Assembly (NCBI GenBank): GCA_002722175.1
Contig: PBKU01000022.1
Coordinates: 1-64,000 of the forward strand
Direction of reading: 5' to 3'
Length of the DNA: 64,000 bases
DNA from: Magnetovibrio sp.
Lineage (GTDB): Bacteria; Pseudomonadota; Alphaproteobacteria; Rhodospirillales; Casp-alpha2
Position numbers and translations under genes: made by a program. A model generated the notes under the pieces. It was given only the letters and a program-made list of their open reading frames with translations, was not told where the DNA came from and ran no database searches. The first letter of the stretch is position 1, and each line of letters begins with the position of its first letter. Shown here piece after piece: positions 12,460 through 22,342 of the stretch.

Positions 12460-13008
12460 TTAACGGAATAATGTTCCTGTACGTTTTATTTTCTTTTGTA
12501 ACTGGAGAATACCATAAACCAGAGCTTCTGCAGTTGGAGGGCATCCAGGCACATAGATATCAACAGGCACTATTCGATCACAACCACGTACGACTGAATA
12601 TGAATAGTGGTAGTACCCCCCTCCATTAGCACACGAACCCATAGAAATTACATACCTGGGCTCTGCCATTTGGTCGTACACTTTTCGAAATGCGGGGGCC
12701 ATCTTGTTGGTTAATGTACCAGCGACAATAATTACATCCGATTGACGTGGGCTTGCCCTAGGAACCACGCCAAACCTGTCCAGGTCATAGCGACTAACAT
12801 ACGCATGCATCATTTCAATTGCACAGCAGGCGAGTCCAAATGTCATGGGCCAAAGAGACCCAGTGCGCGCCCAGTTAACGAGGGTATCTACACTGGAGAC
12901 AAAAAATCCCTTTTCATGGAGCTCGCTTGCTACTTTTTTCATCATTTTCGCTTTGGCTTCATCAGACTGAATATCTGAAGAATTTTTTTTCTCTTCCATT
13001 ACTCCCAT
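12460..13008 (-). CDS. nuoB: NADH-quinone oxidoreductase subunit B
   Basis: PSST homologue that carries the terminal cluster N2, the immediate donor to quinone. The ligand pattern is intact: GLACCAIEM, a further cysteine in [10 protein letters not shown] and one in [11 protein letters not shown]. The frame extends upstream to 13080 inside nuoA. The ATG at 13008 has GGAG seven bases upstream and gives 182 residues; a second ATG at 12999 overlaps the nuoA stop (TAATG) but has a poorly spaced ribosome site. Either start keeps the whole catalytic domain. Confidence 0.95.
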   Translation of the reverse strand: MGVMEEKKNSSDIQSDEAKAKMMKKVASELHEKGFFVSSVDTLVNWARTGSLWPMTFGLACCAIEMMHAYVSRYDLDRFGVVPRASPRQSDVIIVAGTLTNKMAPAFRKVYDQMAEPRYVISMGSCANGGGYYHYSYSVVRGCDRIVPVDIYVPGCPPTAEALVYGILQLQKKIKRTGTLFR

Positions 13009-13364
13009 TCCAACGCTCCCTGACGCCATTCGTAAATAAAGCCAATTGTTAAGACTATTAGGAAAATTATCATGGACCAAAATCCAAATACACCAATTTC
13101 ACCAAGCGAGATTGCCCAGGGAAATAGGAATGCTACTTCCAGATCAAAGATAATGAACAATATTGCGACCAGATAAAATCTTACATCAAATTTGTTTCTA
13201 GCATTGTCAAATGCTTCAAATCCACATTCATAAGAAGAATTTTTCTCAATATCCGGTTTTTGAGGGACGATAATTAGCGAGCCCAATACGATAGCTCCGG
13301 CTATACTTAATGCAATTCCGAGAAAAACAAGTATAGGGAAATATTCCTGCAGATAATTATCCAT
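12999..13364 (-). CDS. nuoA: NADH-quinone oxidoreductase subunit A
   Basis: Three-helix membrane subunit (ND3 homologue) at the head of the operon. The loop [20 protein letters not shown], with the conserved cysteine that reports the active/deactive state in homologues, is present. The ATG at 13364 (MDNYLQEYF) is preceded by AGAGGG at good spacing, so 121 residues is preferred over the longer frame from 13382. The 195 bp upstream to the next gene should hold the operon promoter, but no convincing -35/-10 pair could be read by eye. Confidence 0.95.
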   Translation of the reverse strand: MDNYLQEYFPILVFLGIALSIAGAIVLGSLIIVPQKPDIEKNSSYECGFEAFDNARNKFDVRFYLVAILFIIFDLEVAFLFPWAISLGEIGVFGFWSMIIFLIVLTIGFIYEWRQGALEWE

Positions 13365-13558
13365 GTTGGTCCCTCTCTGCAATGACTACCCTATTCGGGT
13401 CCAAAAAAAAGAACGGAAAGTCATGACAGAAAACAGTTCTATTTGACTTTCGTCAATTGCTTTTACCTATGCACTACAAAGCAACTCAAATCAATATTAA
13501 TATGCTTCAATATTAATTAAGGTTAAGATTACATATCTTGTACTAATGTTGTTATTTT

Positions 13559-15313
13559 TCATATGCTATCAGGTGTTACAGCGACTTTCATTAGTCCCAT
13601 CGGCAAGTTGTTAATATTTGATCCGGTGATGTCGAGGTAGCGTAAATCACCGATCGATGCTGCATAAGCCAACCAGGTCTTGATTACAAATGCATCATGC
13701 AAGGATACACCGGCATGATTGTGGTTGGTAAAAGGAAATGGGTATTTGTAACTTGCTAGAAATTTATCTGCATATTCCTCGTTTGCTCGCCAGTTCTCAT
13801 TATACTCCATGGGTGGGTGCTCTTTATCAAAGATGCGGTTATACTCTGGAAATTTGATTGAATATTCGGAGCAGCCCCGTTTTACTGAAACACGAATTTC
13901 CCCTGAAATTTTTTCATGCACTAATTTAGAAATATAGTCCGCAGCTCTTGTTCCCTCTTGAAGATTTCGACAGTAAACCAATCCTTTGTACGTACCCGAT
14001 ACTTCTGCTCTCAGTTCTACAAGACATTTTCTCGGGTTATCGGCGGGTAGCTTTGCTAAGTTAAAAACGACGAGAAGTTTGATGAGTTCAACTACGTTTC
14101 TTGGTTCAATCAATACTTTGTAGCAACCGAAGCAATGCTTTGGGATGATATGATATTTGTCAAAGATCATCATATGTCGGGAACAGTCTTGGTTAAATAC
14201 AGTGCCTCTCCAGCACTGAGACGGATAACTTTCATACGGCAAGTTATTAAATTCCAAGATTTCTTGTATATGCTGATAGACATGTGCCAGATGTTGATCT
14301 GGGATAAAACCCTTTCTTTCATAGATTAGATTTAGGCTTCGAAGCGCGTTTTCTGCTTTTGCATGGGGGCTAATTGGGTTGGATTCGGGTGCATAGTAGT
14401 TTAGAAGCTCTATTAAACTTTCTGTGACGGCTATTTTATTGGTTGTTGTTGTTTTTATATTTTCTAGAATCTCTAGAGCCCTATCAAATTTTCCCATATG
14501 CTGAAGTGCATGACTTAGATTACACTGCGCTTCGACCAAATTAGGATTTAGGGCTACTGCTTTTTCATAATATTTAACAGCTTTGTTAATATCTCCCGTT
14601 TCCTTTAGTATATTTCCAAGATTTGTATATGCCTCTGCGGAGCTAGGATCGATATCAATTGCATTTCGATAACTACTTGCAGCTTCACCCCAGTCTCTTA
14701 ATTTCTTCATAGCGTTTCCAAGATTAATGTGCACGCCAGTAAACTGGGGATTAATCTCCAGGGCCTTTTTGAAACTGTTGGCAGCTTTTTTCCAATTGCT
14801 TATTTCAAGGTATAAATTACCAAGATTATTGTGGGCATCTAAAAAGCCGGGTTGGATTTTGATAGCTTTTTGATATGTTTCTATAGCCTTGTTTATGTTG
14901 CCCATTTTTGCCAATACGCTTGCAAGGTTATAAAAGGTTTCGGCGCTTTCAGGATTAATGGAAAGTACCTTTTCATAGTTTGCGATAGCATCTTCATAAG
15001 ATCCAAGTTCTTTTAAGATCCCTCCAAGATTGTTGTAAGCTTCAGAAAAAAAAGGATTTATTGCGACGGCTTTTTTGTAGCTATCAAGTGCCTGAGGCAA
15101 TTTTGATTGACTTGTTAATAGCACTCCCAGATTATAGAAGTTATCAGCAGAATTAGGATCAACGGCAACGGCTTTTTCGAACGATTGTATTGCTTCCTCA
15201 ATATTGCCAGCGTCAGCAAAACCTGCAGCTTTCAGACTATAATGCTCTGACAGGTTTTTGCGGGTTTTCTCCTTAGTTTTTCTTTCACCCGGTCTGGAGA
15301 TTTTTTTTACCAT
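13559..15313 (-). CDS. TPR-repeat protein with a C-terminal cysteine-containing domain
   Basis: 584 residues. Residues about 25-300 are a run of roughly eight 34-residue tetratricopeptide repeats (pattern A..nLG..l...G....A...y.kAl.inP), a protein-interaction solenoid. The C-terminal 230 residues form a separate domain with a FGCYKV motif, several cysteines and KRGCSEYSIKFPEY. I recall such domains behind TPR repeats in marine cyanobacteria and alphaproteobacteria, but know no established function. No signal peptide. It stands alone between the nuo operon and the nitrile hydratase-type genes. The window has a second TPR gene at 31457-32857 with a different C-terminal partner. Confidence 0.85.
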   Translation of the reverse strand: MVKKISRPGERKTKEKTRKNLSEHYSLKAAGFADAGNIEEAIQSFEKAVAVDPNSADNFYNLGVLLTSQSKLPQALDSYKKAVAINPFFSEAYNNLGGILKELGSYEDAIANYEKVLSINPESAETFYNLASVLAKMGNINKAIETYQKAIKIQPGFLDAHNNLGNLYLEISNWKKAANSFKKALEINPQFTGVHINLGNAMKKLRDWGEAASSYRNAIDIDPSSAEAYTNLGNILKETGDINKAVKYYEKAVALNPNLVEAQCNLSHALQHMGKFDRALEILENIKTTTTNKIAVTESLIELLNYYAPESNPISPHAKAENALRSLNLIYERKGFIPDQHLAHVYQHIQEILEFNNLPYESYPSQCWRGTVFNQDCSRHMMIFDKYHIIPKHCFGCYKVLIEPRNVVELIKLLVVFNLAKLPADNPRKCLVELRAEVSGTYKGLVYCRNLQEGTRAADYISKLVHEKISGEIRVSVKRGCSEYSIKFPEYNRIFDKEHPPMEYNENWRANEEYADKFLASYKYPFPFTNHNHAGVSLHDAFVIKTWLAYAASIGDLRYLDITGSNINNLPMGLMKVAVTPDSI

Positions 15314-15394
15314 TTAAATTATTCCAGGTACTTTTTCTATGATATTGAAGGTTTGAACTTTTTGGAGGACGGGCAATCTTTCTTAAGATATAAA

Positions 15395-15429
15395 CTGAAG
15401 TCAGTTGCTCTAGATTATGCTGACTTCAG
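15395..15429 (-). terminator. Candidate transcription terminator of the nitrile hydratase-type operon
   Basis: Perfect 10-bp inverted repeat, CTGAAGTCAG and CTGACTTCAG, separated by 15 bases. It lies about 110 bp after the alpha-subunit stop codon. Read on the minus strand the hairpin is followed by TTTATATCTT, a modest T-rich tract. The loop is long for an intrinsic terminator, so confidence is limited. Confidence 0.4.
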
Positions 15430-15541
15430 AAGTAAATAAATTGAGGAACATTTTCCAGCGTTATATAAAATGGTCAATCTAACTCGAGGATTTTCCATAA
15501 CAGAGGTTGGTTTCTAGCCATTCTCTTCTGTTTTTCTAAAG

Positions 15542-16165
15542 CTAATCTGGGACCTTTGCTAATGTTACCCCGATCATGGTGTCTCGTGTTACTAACTTCG
15601 CTAATGCACTTTCATCCATAGATTCGGTGCAATCTGGTTTCATGGGAATTACCATATAGCGAAGATCAGCTGTTGAATCATGCACCCGGATTTCCACTTT
15701 GTCGGAAATTTCTGTTCCGAATTCTTTTAGAACCGTTCTAGGTTCCCTTACGACCCGAGCTCTATACGAACGCGATTTGTACCAATCAGGGGGCAGTCCA
15801 ATAAGCATTCTCGGATAGCAGGAGCATAACGTGCAAACGATTACATTATGCAGCTCTGGCGTATTTTCTACTGCGAGAATTGGAATGTTCCCTGGGTCAA
15901 GGCCCAGCTCGGTAGCAGCACTGTTTACACTGGTTTTCATCCGTTCTTTAAAATCGGGATCTACCCATGCTCGTGCTATCAGTCGTGCACCGTCTGCTGG
16001 GCCTTTTCTGTCTATTGCTTCGAGTTGGGCACGGAGATCATCAGGTGAAAAAATATTCTTTTGAAATAAGAGCTCGGTAATTGCTGTTGTCATTATCTGG
16101 TAATGCGTAAAGGGAGTGTCCTCTAGGTCCCGTTGGTGCGGATGGAGTGGTTCTTTTTTTACCAT
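15542..16165 (-). CDS. Cobalt-type nitrile hydratase alpha / thiocyanate hydrolase gamma subunit
   Basis: Metal-binding catalytic subunit of the nitrile hydratase/thiocyanate hydrolase family, which hydrates nitriles to amides or hydrolyses thiocyanate. The claw-setting motif V-CTLCSC is at residues 110-116, followed by YPRMLIGLPPDWYKS. Threonine rather than serine at the second motif position marks the cobalt type in this family. The ATG at 16165 overlaps the previous gene's stop (TAATG) and gives 207 residues; the frame is open upstream only through a TTG at 16195. It is the third gene of a split-beta operon, an arrangement like scnB-scnA-scnC of thiocyanate hydrolase, so substrate is uncertain. 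Confidence 0.9.
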   Translation of the reverse strand: MVKKEPLHPHQRDLEDTPFTHYQIMTTAITELLFQKNIFSPDDLRAQLEAIDRKGPADGARLIARAWVDPDFKERMKTSVNSAATELGLDPGNIPILAVENTPELHNVIVCTLCSCYPRMLIGLPPDWYKSRSYRARVVREPRTVLKEFGTEISDKVEIRVHDSTADLRYMVIPMKPDCTESMDESALAKLVTRDTMIGVTLAKVPD

Positions 16166-16458
16166 TAGATGTGTATTCCCGATGATTCGAGCCAATGTTC
16201 ATAAAGGTCGAGTATTATTGAATCATGGCCGGAGCCGTTATACGACTGCCACAAATCCTTTTGTTTGAACAAAACACGGAGCAGGTATTTATTATCGGCA
16301 TCAACGCGTCCGTAGGCAAGATTTTCAGGGTTTCTGTACATTCCAAGAATGTCATGAACGATACCTGATTTCCCACGGACAAAGAAGGGTGTCCGGATAT
16401 GACCGGGGGGATAGCTCGCAAGCACTCTAACCTTGCTTCCTATTTTCAGATGGCTCAT
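16165..16458 (-). CDS. Nitrile hydratase beta C-terminal-domain protein (thiocyanate hydrolase alpha-like)
   Basis: 97 residues starting at MSHLKIGSKVRV. It corresponds to the SH3-like C-terminal half of the nitrile hydratase beta subunit: G.KVRV, HIRTPFFVRGKSGIV, AYGRVDADNKYLLRVLF and LDLYEHWLE are family signatures. In ordinary nitrile hydratases this domain is fused to the N-terminal half; here it is a separate protein, as in thiocyanate hydrolase and the three-subunit toyocamycin nitrile hydratase. The start codon is one base after the upstream stop (TAACATG) and the stop overlaps the alpha subunit, so the three proteins should be made in equal amounts. Confidence 0.88.
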   Translation of the reverse strand: MSHLKIGSKVRVLASYPPGHIRTPFFVRGKSGIVHDILGMYRNPENLAYGRVDADNKYLLRVLFKQKDLWQSYNGSGHDSIILDLYEHWLESSGIHI

Positions 16459-16459
16459 G

Positions 16460-16804
16460 TTAGCTTTCTTTCGGAGGGTACCGGTCTTCGTTCCAACGTC
16501 TTTCGATTTCGGCCATTTTTCTGCCAATTTCATCTATTTCTAGGATATTTTTTTCAATTAACAGGTTGGTAATTGATGCTATCCAACGCTCATAGTAGCT
16601 AAGTTTTTCGTAGATTCCGGGGCCTAATTCCTCAATTCCTCGACGAAGTTCATCAATACTTAAAATATTACGCGTCTTATCATTAAGGAGGCGCAGTATT
16701 GCGTCGACTTGTTTTTCCCAGGGCTCGTGCAGATGTTCGTTTCTATCGATAGGACCATCATCAAGCCCGCCAAGGTCATGTGGTCGGCGTAAATGAGGTT
16801 TCAC
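16460..16804 (-). CDS. Nitrile hydratase beta N-terminal-domain protein (thiocyanate hydrolase beta-like)
   Basis: Corresponds to the helical N-terminal half of nitrile hydratase beta: HDLGGLDDGP near the start, EPWEKQVDAI, and the hallmark LSYYERWI. Start choice: a GTG at 16804 has GGAGA seven bases upstream and gives 114 residues; the frame is open to a TTG at 16825 without a good ribosome site. First gene of the three-gene operon. It also resembles nitrile hydratase activator proteins, which share this fold, but the HDLGG start and the adjacent separate C-terminal domain favour a structural subunit. No separate cobalt-insertion activator is visible nearby. Confidence 0.85.
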   Translation of the reverse strand: MKPHLRRPHDLGGLDDGPIDRNEHLHEPWEKQVDAILRLLNDKTRNILSIDELRRGIEELGPGIYEKLSYYERWIASITNLLIEKNILEIDEIGRKMAEIERRWNEDRYPPKES

Positions 16805-17273
16805 AGATTTTCTCCACAAAAACAAGTTGCCATGAAAAGTAAGCAGTTACAAGATATTCGAAGAAATTCCTGTAGACCCAGGAAAGATTGGAAATCTTAC
16901 CTTATAGCTTGCAGCAAGTGTTAATTTTGATCTGAGATACAATAGTGACCTCTAGTTAACGAAATTGAAATACTATCAACCGTAAAATATTTTTACCTAT
17001 TTTGACAGTTGGGCAAAAAAAGTTTCGATCTGGTAAGTAAGGCGGTTGCACTTGAAAGGCCCGTAATATTTTTCTTGCAGCATAATGAAGGGGATTATAA
17101 TGACACTTATAATTACTGTAGCAATTGCCGCATCCGCAGTTGCTTATTTGTTGGCATGATTTTTAACGTTCATTGATGAGTTTTTAAATTACCTTTTCGC
17201 GTTCCTGAAGTTCTCAGGTAAAATAAGTTAGCCTCGGAAATAACTTAGGAAAATAGCTTTATAGTGTTGTGTT
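16805..17273. other. Intergenic stretch with one possible microprotein
   Basis: About 470 bp between the nitrile hydratase-type operon and the ABC exporter. It should contain the promoter of the former (minus strand); none could be defined by eye. A TTGACA occurs near 17000 on the plus strand without a convincing -10. The only open frame with a ribosome site is the hydrophobic 19-residue frame at 17100-17159. Confidence 0.5.
17100..17159 (+). CDS. Possible 19-residue single-helix membrane microprotein
   Basis: A short frame, MTLIITVAIAASAVAYLLA, entirely hydrophobic and able to span a membrane once. AGGGG lies seven bases before the ATG; an in-frame ATG at 17085 would add five residues. It resembles in style the small protein at 24161-24283, which begins MELIILVSFSGLAVAYW. 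Too short for homology-based support, so this could be chance. Confidence 0.25.
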   Translation: MTLIITVAIAASAVAYLLA

Positions 17274-20200
17274 TCATGGCGTTTCTGCCATCTGACGGTG
17301 AACTAGGTGTTTATATAGCCCGTTTTTGCTCAGCAGCTCATTATGTGTGCCGGTTTCAGCCAGTGTTCCTCTATCCAGTACAGCGATCTTATCAGCGTTT
17401 TGCACTGTCGAAAGACGATGTGCGATAATTATCGTCGTGCAGTTAGTGGTGACTGATTTAAGAGTTGAGCGAACGATCTGTTCGCTAACTGCATCCAAAT
17501 GGGACGTTGCCTCGTCTAGGATCAACACAGGCGCACCCTTGAGTAGCGCTCTTGCTATTGCAATACGTTGACGTTGGCCTCCGGACAGTTTCACCCCTCT
17601 TTCACCAATCTGGGTATCTAATCCATTTGGTAATTGGCTGATAAATTTGGAAAGCGCCGCGGCTTTCAGGGCTTCCTGTACTTCATGGTTCGATGCATTT
17701 GGTTTTGCAAGCAAAATATTTTCTTTTAGTGTGGTATTAAATAAAAATGTGTCCTGGGACACCAGAGCAAAATGTTCTCGAAGGTTTTCAAGCTTTAAAT
17801 TCCGTATATTATGGCCATTCAGTTTAATAGCGCCTGCTTCCGGATCCCAAAATCTTAATAGTAAATTCGCTAATGTGGTTTTTCCTGCACCGGATTGGCC
17901 GACAATTGCCAAGGTTGTTCCGGTTGGAATATCAAGTGATAAGCCGGTTAAGACTTTTTCGGCCCGGCCAGGATAAGAGAAATCTACATTTTCTATGCTT
18001 AAATGTAGCGTTTTTGAATCTGCATTTACTTTGGTTCCATCAGTTACTAACACTGGCTCTTTTTCAATAGTGTTTAATCTTCGGGTAGAACCAAAGGTAT
18101 CTGCTAGCTGTCGACCAACGTTCGCTATCTCTGAGACGGGTAGGAATGCTGCCATAGAAATAATAGTCAGCATTGGAAGAAGGTCTGGTTCCATGACTTT
18201 GTTTCCGACGAGCACTGCACCAGTTGTAATAATAGCCACTCCCCCCATTCCCGTAATTACCTCCAGGAATGACTGTTGCAGACTTAAATTCCGGAAAAAC
18301 GGCAAACGGGCTTTTAAATAGCTGTTAACTTTTAAATCAAATTCTCTGCCGCGGAATTTTTCATTCTGGAATGAGACAATTTCAGTTAGTCCTTGAATGG
18401 AATCAACCGCGTGCGCATTAAGTTCTCCTAGGGCTTGCCGGGTCTTTGTGGCCAATTCATCGACGCGTTTCCTTAATAGAAATGGGCTGATACTCACACA
18501 GAGTATAAAAGGCAATAATGCAAAAACCATTCTATAATCTATAGACCCCAGTATAAGTAATACTGCGCTTGGGACGAGAACAGCGACAAATGCAGGTGCC
18601 AGGGTATGAGCAAAGAAGTATTCCACCATTTCAACATCTGTTGTCGCCATGGACACCAAGTCACCAGATCGCCTTCTAACCAGGAAGGCCGGTGCTAGCT
18701 TATCGAGTTTGCGGAACAGCTCAATTCGCATTTCGGTAAGCATGCGAAATGCCATATCGTGGGCAATCCAGGATTCAAGCCAATGGAAAATTCCCGCAAT
18801 TGGAGCTAAAACTGCTAGCCAGTAAAGATAGGGTAAGTATGGGTCGTTCAGCTTAACAGCTATAACGGCGAGGGCTCCGGCAACACCGACCCCGATAAAG
18901 GCTATGACTCTTGATACCCCCAGAAAAAGTGTCAGCAACAATTTTTTATTCCAGGGTTTAACTTTCTCTAGTAGGATCTTAAAGACTTGCCACCAGCTGA
19001 GGTTTTCTGCTTTTGAAAGGTCATCATCCTGAATTTCAATAGGATTGGATATTAACGGTGGATCTTGTATAATTTGAGTGCGGGATTTAAGGAGAGTCTG
19101 TGGCAAATAGTTTTTTTGCCCAGTTTTCAGCCGGCCATGAATTTGTTCGGACATAAGTTCCTGATATAATTGTGAGTGCTCCGAGAGCTTTTTGTGTGAA
19201 CCACTATTTGCAATCTGTCCATCTTTAATGACAAGTATCCGATCACACTGAATGACGCTTGAAAGTCGATGTGCAATCACTAGTGAGGTACGCCCCTTCA
19301 TCAAACGATCAAGCGCTTCTTGAATGACCCATTCGTTTTCGGCATCAACAGAAGATAAGGCTTCGTCAAGTATCAGTATTGGTGCATCCCTTAATATGGC
19401 GCGGGCAATGGCAATGCGTTGTCGCTGCCCGCCCGACAGCCTAATCCCCCGCTCTCCAACTATTGTATTGTATCCGTGAGGAAGACTATTGATAAATTCG
19501 TCTATATTAGCTGCAATTGCTGCCTGGCGTATGTCTTCTTTGTTTGGATCTGTGGAACCAAACCCGATATTTTCAAGAATGCTGCCATGAAAAAGGTAAG
19601 TATCCTGGCTCACAACAGCCATTTGTCTTCTAACCTGATCGAAATCTAGTTTTGTGATATCATTGCCACCAAGTTTTATCACCCCTGAATTCGGTTTATA
19701 AAATCGTAAGAGCAGTTTCAGTATAGTAGATTTTCCTGATCCGCTTTTCCCGACAATACCGATACGCTCCCCGGCCTCGACCTGGAAATTAATCTTGTTG
19801 TGAATGAGAGTTTTACTTCCCGGGTAGCTAAAAGAGACATTTCCAAACGAAAGCGTTGCAGGTAATCTTGAGAAACCAGTAGGATTGATATCTTTTACAA
19901 TCGGTTGTGCATCCAGAATATTAAATATTGCAAATGCTGCGGATTGACCAATCATCCCATTATGTAGAAGAGCACGAAGGTCGCGGAGCGGACGAAATAC
20001 TTCTGTACCCATCATCAGGACGATTAACAGTATCTGTAAATTTGCTTCACCGGTAGACACTCTCCATGCACCGACTCCTAACGCAATCGCTGCTCCAATT
20101 GCAATTCCGGCATCGGTGATGCCCCGCGCTGCAGCGTTTGTTGCCAGGACCCACATGGTTGATTTAAATAACTGATGTGCCCTTTTACCAAGTAACTTGA

Positions 20201-20852
20201 GACGGGTTTTTGATTGACCAAACGACTTAAGGGTAGATAGTCCCTGGAGGGAATCAAGGAAGTCGGCGGCGAACAGTTTATATGCTTTTGATCTTGCCAA
20301 GCTGTTTTTTTTATCCCAGTTGTGGAAAGCCATGGGAGCGATAAGGGTAAAAAGCGCTGAAAAAAGCATCACGACGGCTACATATTCATCAAGATAAAAG
20401 GTAAATCCTGTAATCAAAACGGGTGTGAAAAAAGCGATAAATAGCTGTGGCAGATACTGACCAAAATACGTTTCTAATTGTTCAACACTATCAACTAGAG
20501 AGACTATGGCATCTCCAGTCCTGTGTTGTCCAAAATGTGCAGGGCCAAGCTCTACGACTTTTTCATAAATGCGTTGTCGAAGGTTTCGTTGGATTAATGC
20601 TGCTGTTTCATGGGCGATCATGGTGCGCCAATGTTCAATAATTCCGCGTAGCAGAATTGTCCCTATGAAAATCAGGACAGTAAGCAATAGATCATTAATC
20701 GGTTGGTTGTTAAAGACTGCTGCTAACAACCAGCCAAGTAACGCAAGTCGTATTATGCCGATCAAGGCTCCTAATAGGCCTATTAGAACCGCAACGGCAA
20801 TTCTTGCACGAAATCCTTCGGTAAACCTCCAAAGCCGCCAATTAAAATACAT
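17274..20852 (-). CDS. Fused double ABC exporter (CydDC-like half-transporters in one chain)
   Basis: 1192 residues made of two complete half-transporters: TMD1 (about 1-310), NBD1 (about 335-570), TMD2 (about 620-920), NBD2 (about 950-1190). Both ATP sites carry full motifs: Walker A GKSGSGKS (368-375) and GQSGAGKT (985-992), LSGGQ signatures near 472 and 1088, and LILDEA Walker B motifs. The overall pattern resembles CydD joined to CydC, which export cysteine/glutathione for cytochrome bd assembly, but no bd oxidase genes are nearby and substrate cannot be read from sequence. Most relatives are two genes or homodimers; fusion fixes a heterodimer-like arrangement. Transcribed alone on the minus strand. 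Confidence 0.88.
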   Translation of the reverse strand: MYFNWRLWRFTEGFRARIAVAVLIGLLGALIGIIRLALLGWLLAAVFNNQPINDLLLTVLIFIGTILLRGIIEHWRTMIAHETAALIQRNLRQRIYEKVVELGPAHFGQHRTGDAIVSLVDSVEQLETYFGQYLPQLFIAFFTPVLITGFTFYLDEYVAVVMLFSALFTLIAPMAFHNWDKKNSLARSKAYKLFAADFLDSLQGLSTLKSFGQSKTRLKLLGKRAHQLFKSTMWVLATNAAARGITDAGIAIGAAIALGVGAWRVSTGEANLQILLIVLMMGTEVFRPLRDLRALLHNGMIGQSAAFAIFNILDAQPIVKDINPTGFSRLPATLSFGNVSFSYPGSKTLIHNKINFQVEAGERIGIVGKSGSGKSTILKLLLRFYKPNSGVIKLGGNDITKLDFDQVRRQMAVVSQDTYLFHGSILENIGFGSTDPNKEDIRQAAIAANIDEFINSLPHGYNTIVGERGIRLSGGQRQRIAIARAILRDAPILILDEALSSVDAENEWVIQEALDRLMKGRTSLVIAHRLSSVIQCDRILVIKDGQIANSGSHKKLSEHSQLYQELMSEQIHGRLKTGQKNYLPQTLLKSRTQIIQDPPLISNPIEIQDDDLSKAENLSWWQVFKILLEKVKPWNKKLLLTLFLGVSRVIAFIGVGVAGALAVIAVKLNDPYLPYLYWLAVLAPIAGIFHWLESWIAHDMAFRMLTEMRIELFRKLDKLAPAFLVRRRSGDLVSMATTDVEMVEYFFAHTLAPAFVAVLVPSAVLLILGSIDYRMVFALLPFILCVSISPFLLRKRVDELATKTRQALGELNAHAVDSIQGLTEIVSFQNEKFRGREFDLKVNSYLKARLPFFRNLSLQQSFLEVITGMGGVAIITTGAVLVGNKVMEPDLLPMLTIISMAAFLPVSEIANVGRQLADTFGSTRRLNTIEKEPVLVTDGTKVNADSKTLHLSIENVDFSYPGRAEKVLTGLSLDIPTGTTLAIVGQSGAGKTTLANLLLRFWDPEAGAIKLNGHNIRNLKLENLREHFALVSQDTFLFNTTLKENILLAKPNASNHEVQEALKAAALSKFISQLPNGLDTQIGERGVKLSGGQRQRIAIARALLKGAPVLILDEATSHLDAVSEQIVRSTLKSVTTNCTTIIIAHRLSTVQNADKIAVLDRGTLAETGTHNELLSKNGLYKHLVHRQMAETP

Positions 20853-21115
20853 CGTTTTTCATCAGAAATATTAGCCCGATTAGTTCATAGCCGATGGTGC
20901 TGGAATTTAGCAGTTTCACATTTGCGTAGTCCAGGCAACGAATCTCTCAACTTATCACCGCTCAGTTGAAATCCGTAAGCCCTTGTTCGCAAATAAGGAA
21001 TAAAAAAGAAAGACAATTTTATCTTTAGGTTAAATTGTTCTGTAGACTGCTGCTTGTCAGGTCTCGAAACCTTGAATGAAAATATCGATTATATTTTTTA
21101 TTGACTGGGCCCAGT

Positions 21116-22270
21116 TCAGCTATGGTCTCTCGCAGGGGTGGCATTAGAAGTCTCAGAAATCAGCATATCAACTACAGAGCTGAGGGCAGTATTGTGGTCT
21201 TCACCCTTCAGGAGAGCTTGGTCGAAAGTATTGAGTTGTCTAGATGCACTTGTACCGTTTTCTAAAATATATCGTAAATGCAGAATTTCATCTGTGCATT
21301 CTAGAATTTGCGCATCTTCCCATACTAAATCGATAATCTCATTCAATAGTTCTGTATAGGGAACAATCTGCCCACGACCGAAATCAACCAATCCTTCCTC
21401 AGTCCCATATCTTTGGGCTCGCCAGCGGTTTTCGTTGACTAGCATTGTGGAGTATTTGCGCCATTGTTGGTTGTTTTTCCTCAACCGGTAAAGCATGCTT
21501 AGGATGCATTGAAATAATGCTGCAATGGCGAGCGCATCATCGATGCTGGTGCATACATCACATATCCGCATTTCTAAAGTAGGAAATTTTGTACTAGGTC
21601 TTACATCCCACCAAAGCTTTGATCCGTCTTCTATTAGACCTGCATTTACCAAGACCTGTATATGATCCTGAAAACTTGCATAGGAATCAAATGCCGGCGG
21701 AAGTCCCGTTCGTGGCATTTGATCCCAAACGCTCATCCGATACGATTTAAGACCGGTATTTTCACCCTGCCAAAAAGGTGATGAGGTGCTGAGAACTAAA
21801 AGATGGGGAAGAAAGTAAACGACCTGGTTCATTAGATCAATTCTGAGGTCATCATTATCTATACCAATATGTACATGCATGCCGCAGATTAACAATCGCC
21901 GCACTACAGCTTGCAGGTCCTCTGCAATGATGTTGTACCGTTCGTCATCTGTATGATCCTGTTCTTTCCAATGAGAAAAAGGATGGGTCGATGCAGCTAT
22001 TGGTGAAATATCAAATTCCGCGGCCACCGAAGCTATAGTACTTCTAAGCAAGGCTAACTGCGGCCGGATAGCATGAATAAAGGGAGCCGGGTCTGTATTA
22101 ACCTCAATCTGTGAACGGAGGAATTCATGGGTAACTTTTTCTCCAAGCTTGGCCTGTGCGAGTTCAAAAAGCATTTTAGGAGGGTTAGTTGCTAAGGCGT
22201 TGGTATCTTTATCAACCAGAAGATATTCTTCTTCGATGCCAACGGTGAACGAGGGTCTTTTGTATACCAT
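21116..22270 (-). CDS. YbdK-type carboxylate-amine ligase (glutamate-cysteine ligase 2 family)
   Basis: 384-residue ATP-dependent carboxylate-amine ligase of the GCS2 family, whose members have weak glutamate-cysteine ligase activity or unknown substrates. Family marks: TVGIEEEYLLVD near the start, LRSQIEVNT, the metal-binding GMHVHIGI, RTGLPPAF and the LEMRICDVCTSIDDALA block. The ATG at 22270 is preferred over an upstream TTG at 22282. The gene lies between an ABC exporter with a thiol-exporter-like layout and an enolase-superfamily gene; a thiol-metabolism link is only suggestive. Confidence 0.88.
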   Translation of the reverse strand: MVYKRPSFTVGIEEEYLLVDKDTNALATNPPKMLFELAQAKLGEKVTHEFLRSQIEVNTDPAPFIHAIRPQLALLRSTIASVAAEFDISPIAASTHPFSHWKEQDHTDDERYNIIAEDLQAVVRRLLICGMHVHIGIDNDDLRIDLMNQVVYFLPHLLVLSTSSPFWQGENTGLKSYRMSVWDQMPRTGLPPAFDSYASFQDHIQVLVNAGLIEDGSKLWWDVRPSTKFPTLEMRICDVCTSIDDALAIAALFQCILSMLYRLRKNNQQWRKYSTMLVNENRWRAQRYGTEEGLVDFGRGQIVPYTELLNEIIDLVWEDAQILECTDEILHLRYILENGTSASRQLNTFDQALLKGEDHNTALSSVVDMLISETSNATPARDHS

Positions 22271-22342
22271 TAGTAAATCCAAAATTACAGTTTCGTGTAG
22301 CTTGCAAGAGTTTAGTTTAACAGGCGTTTATCCCGTATTTTT

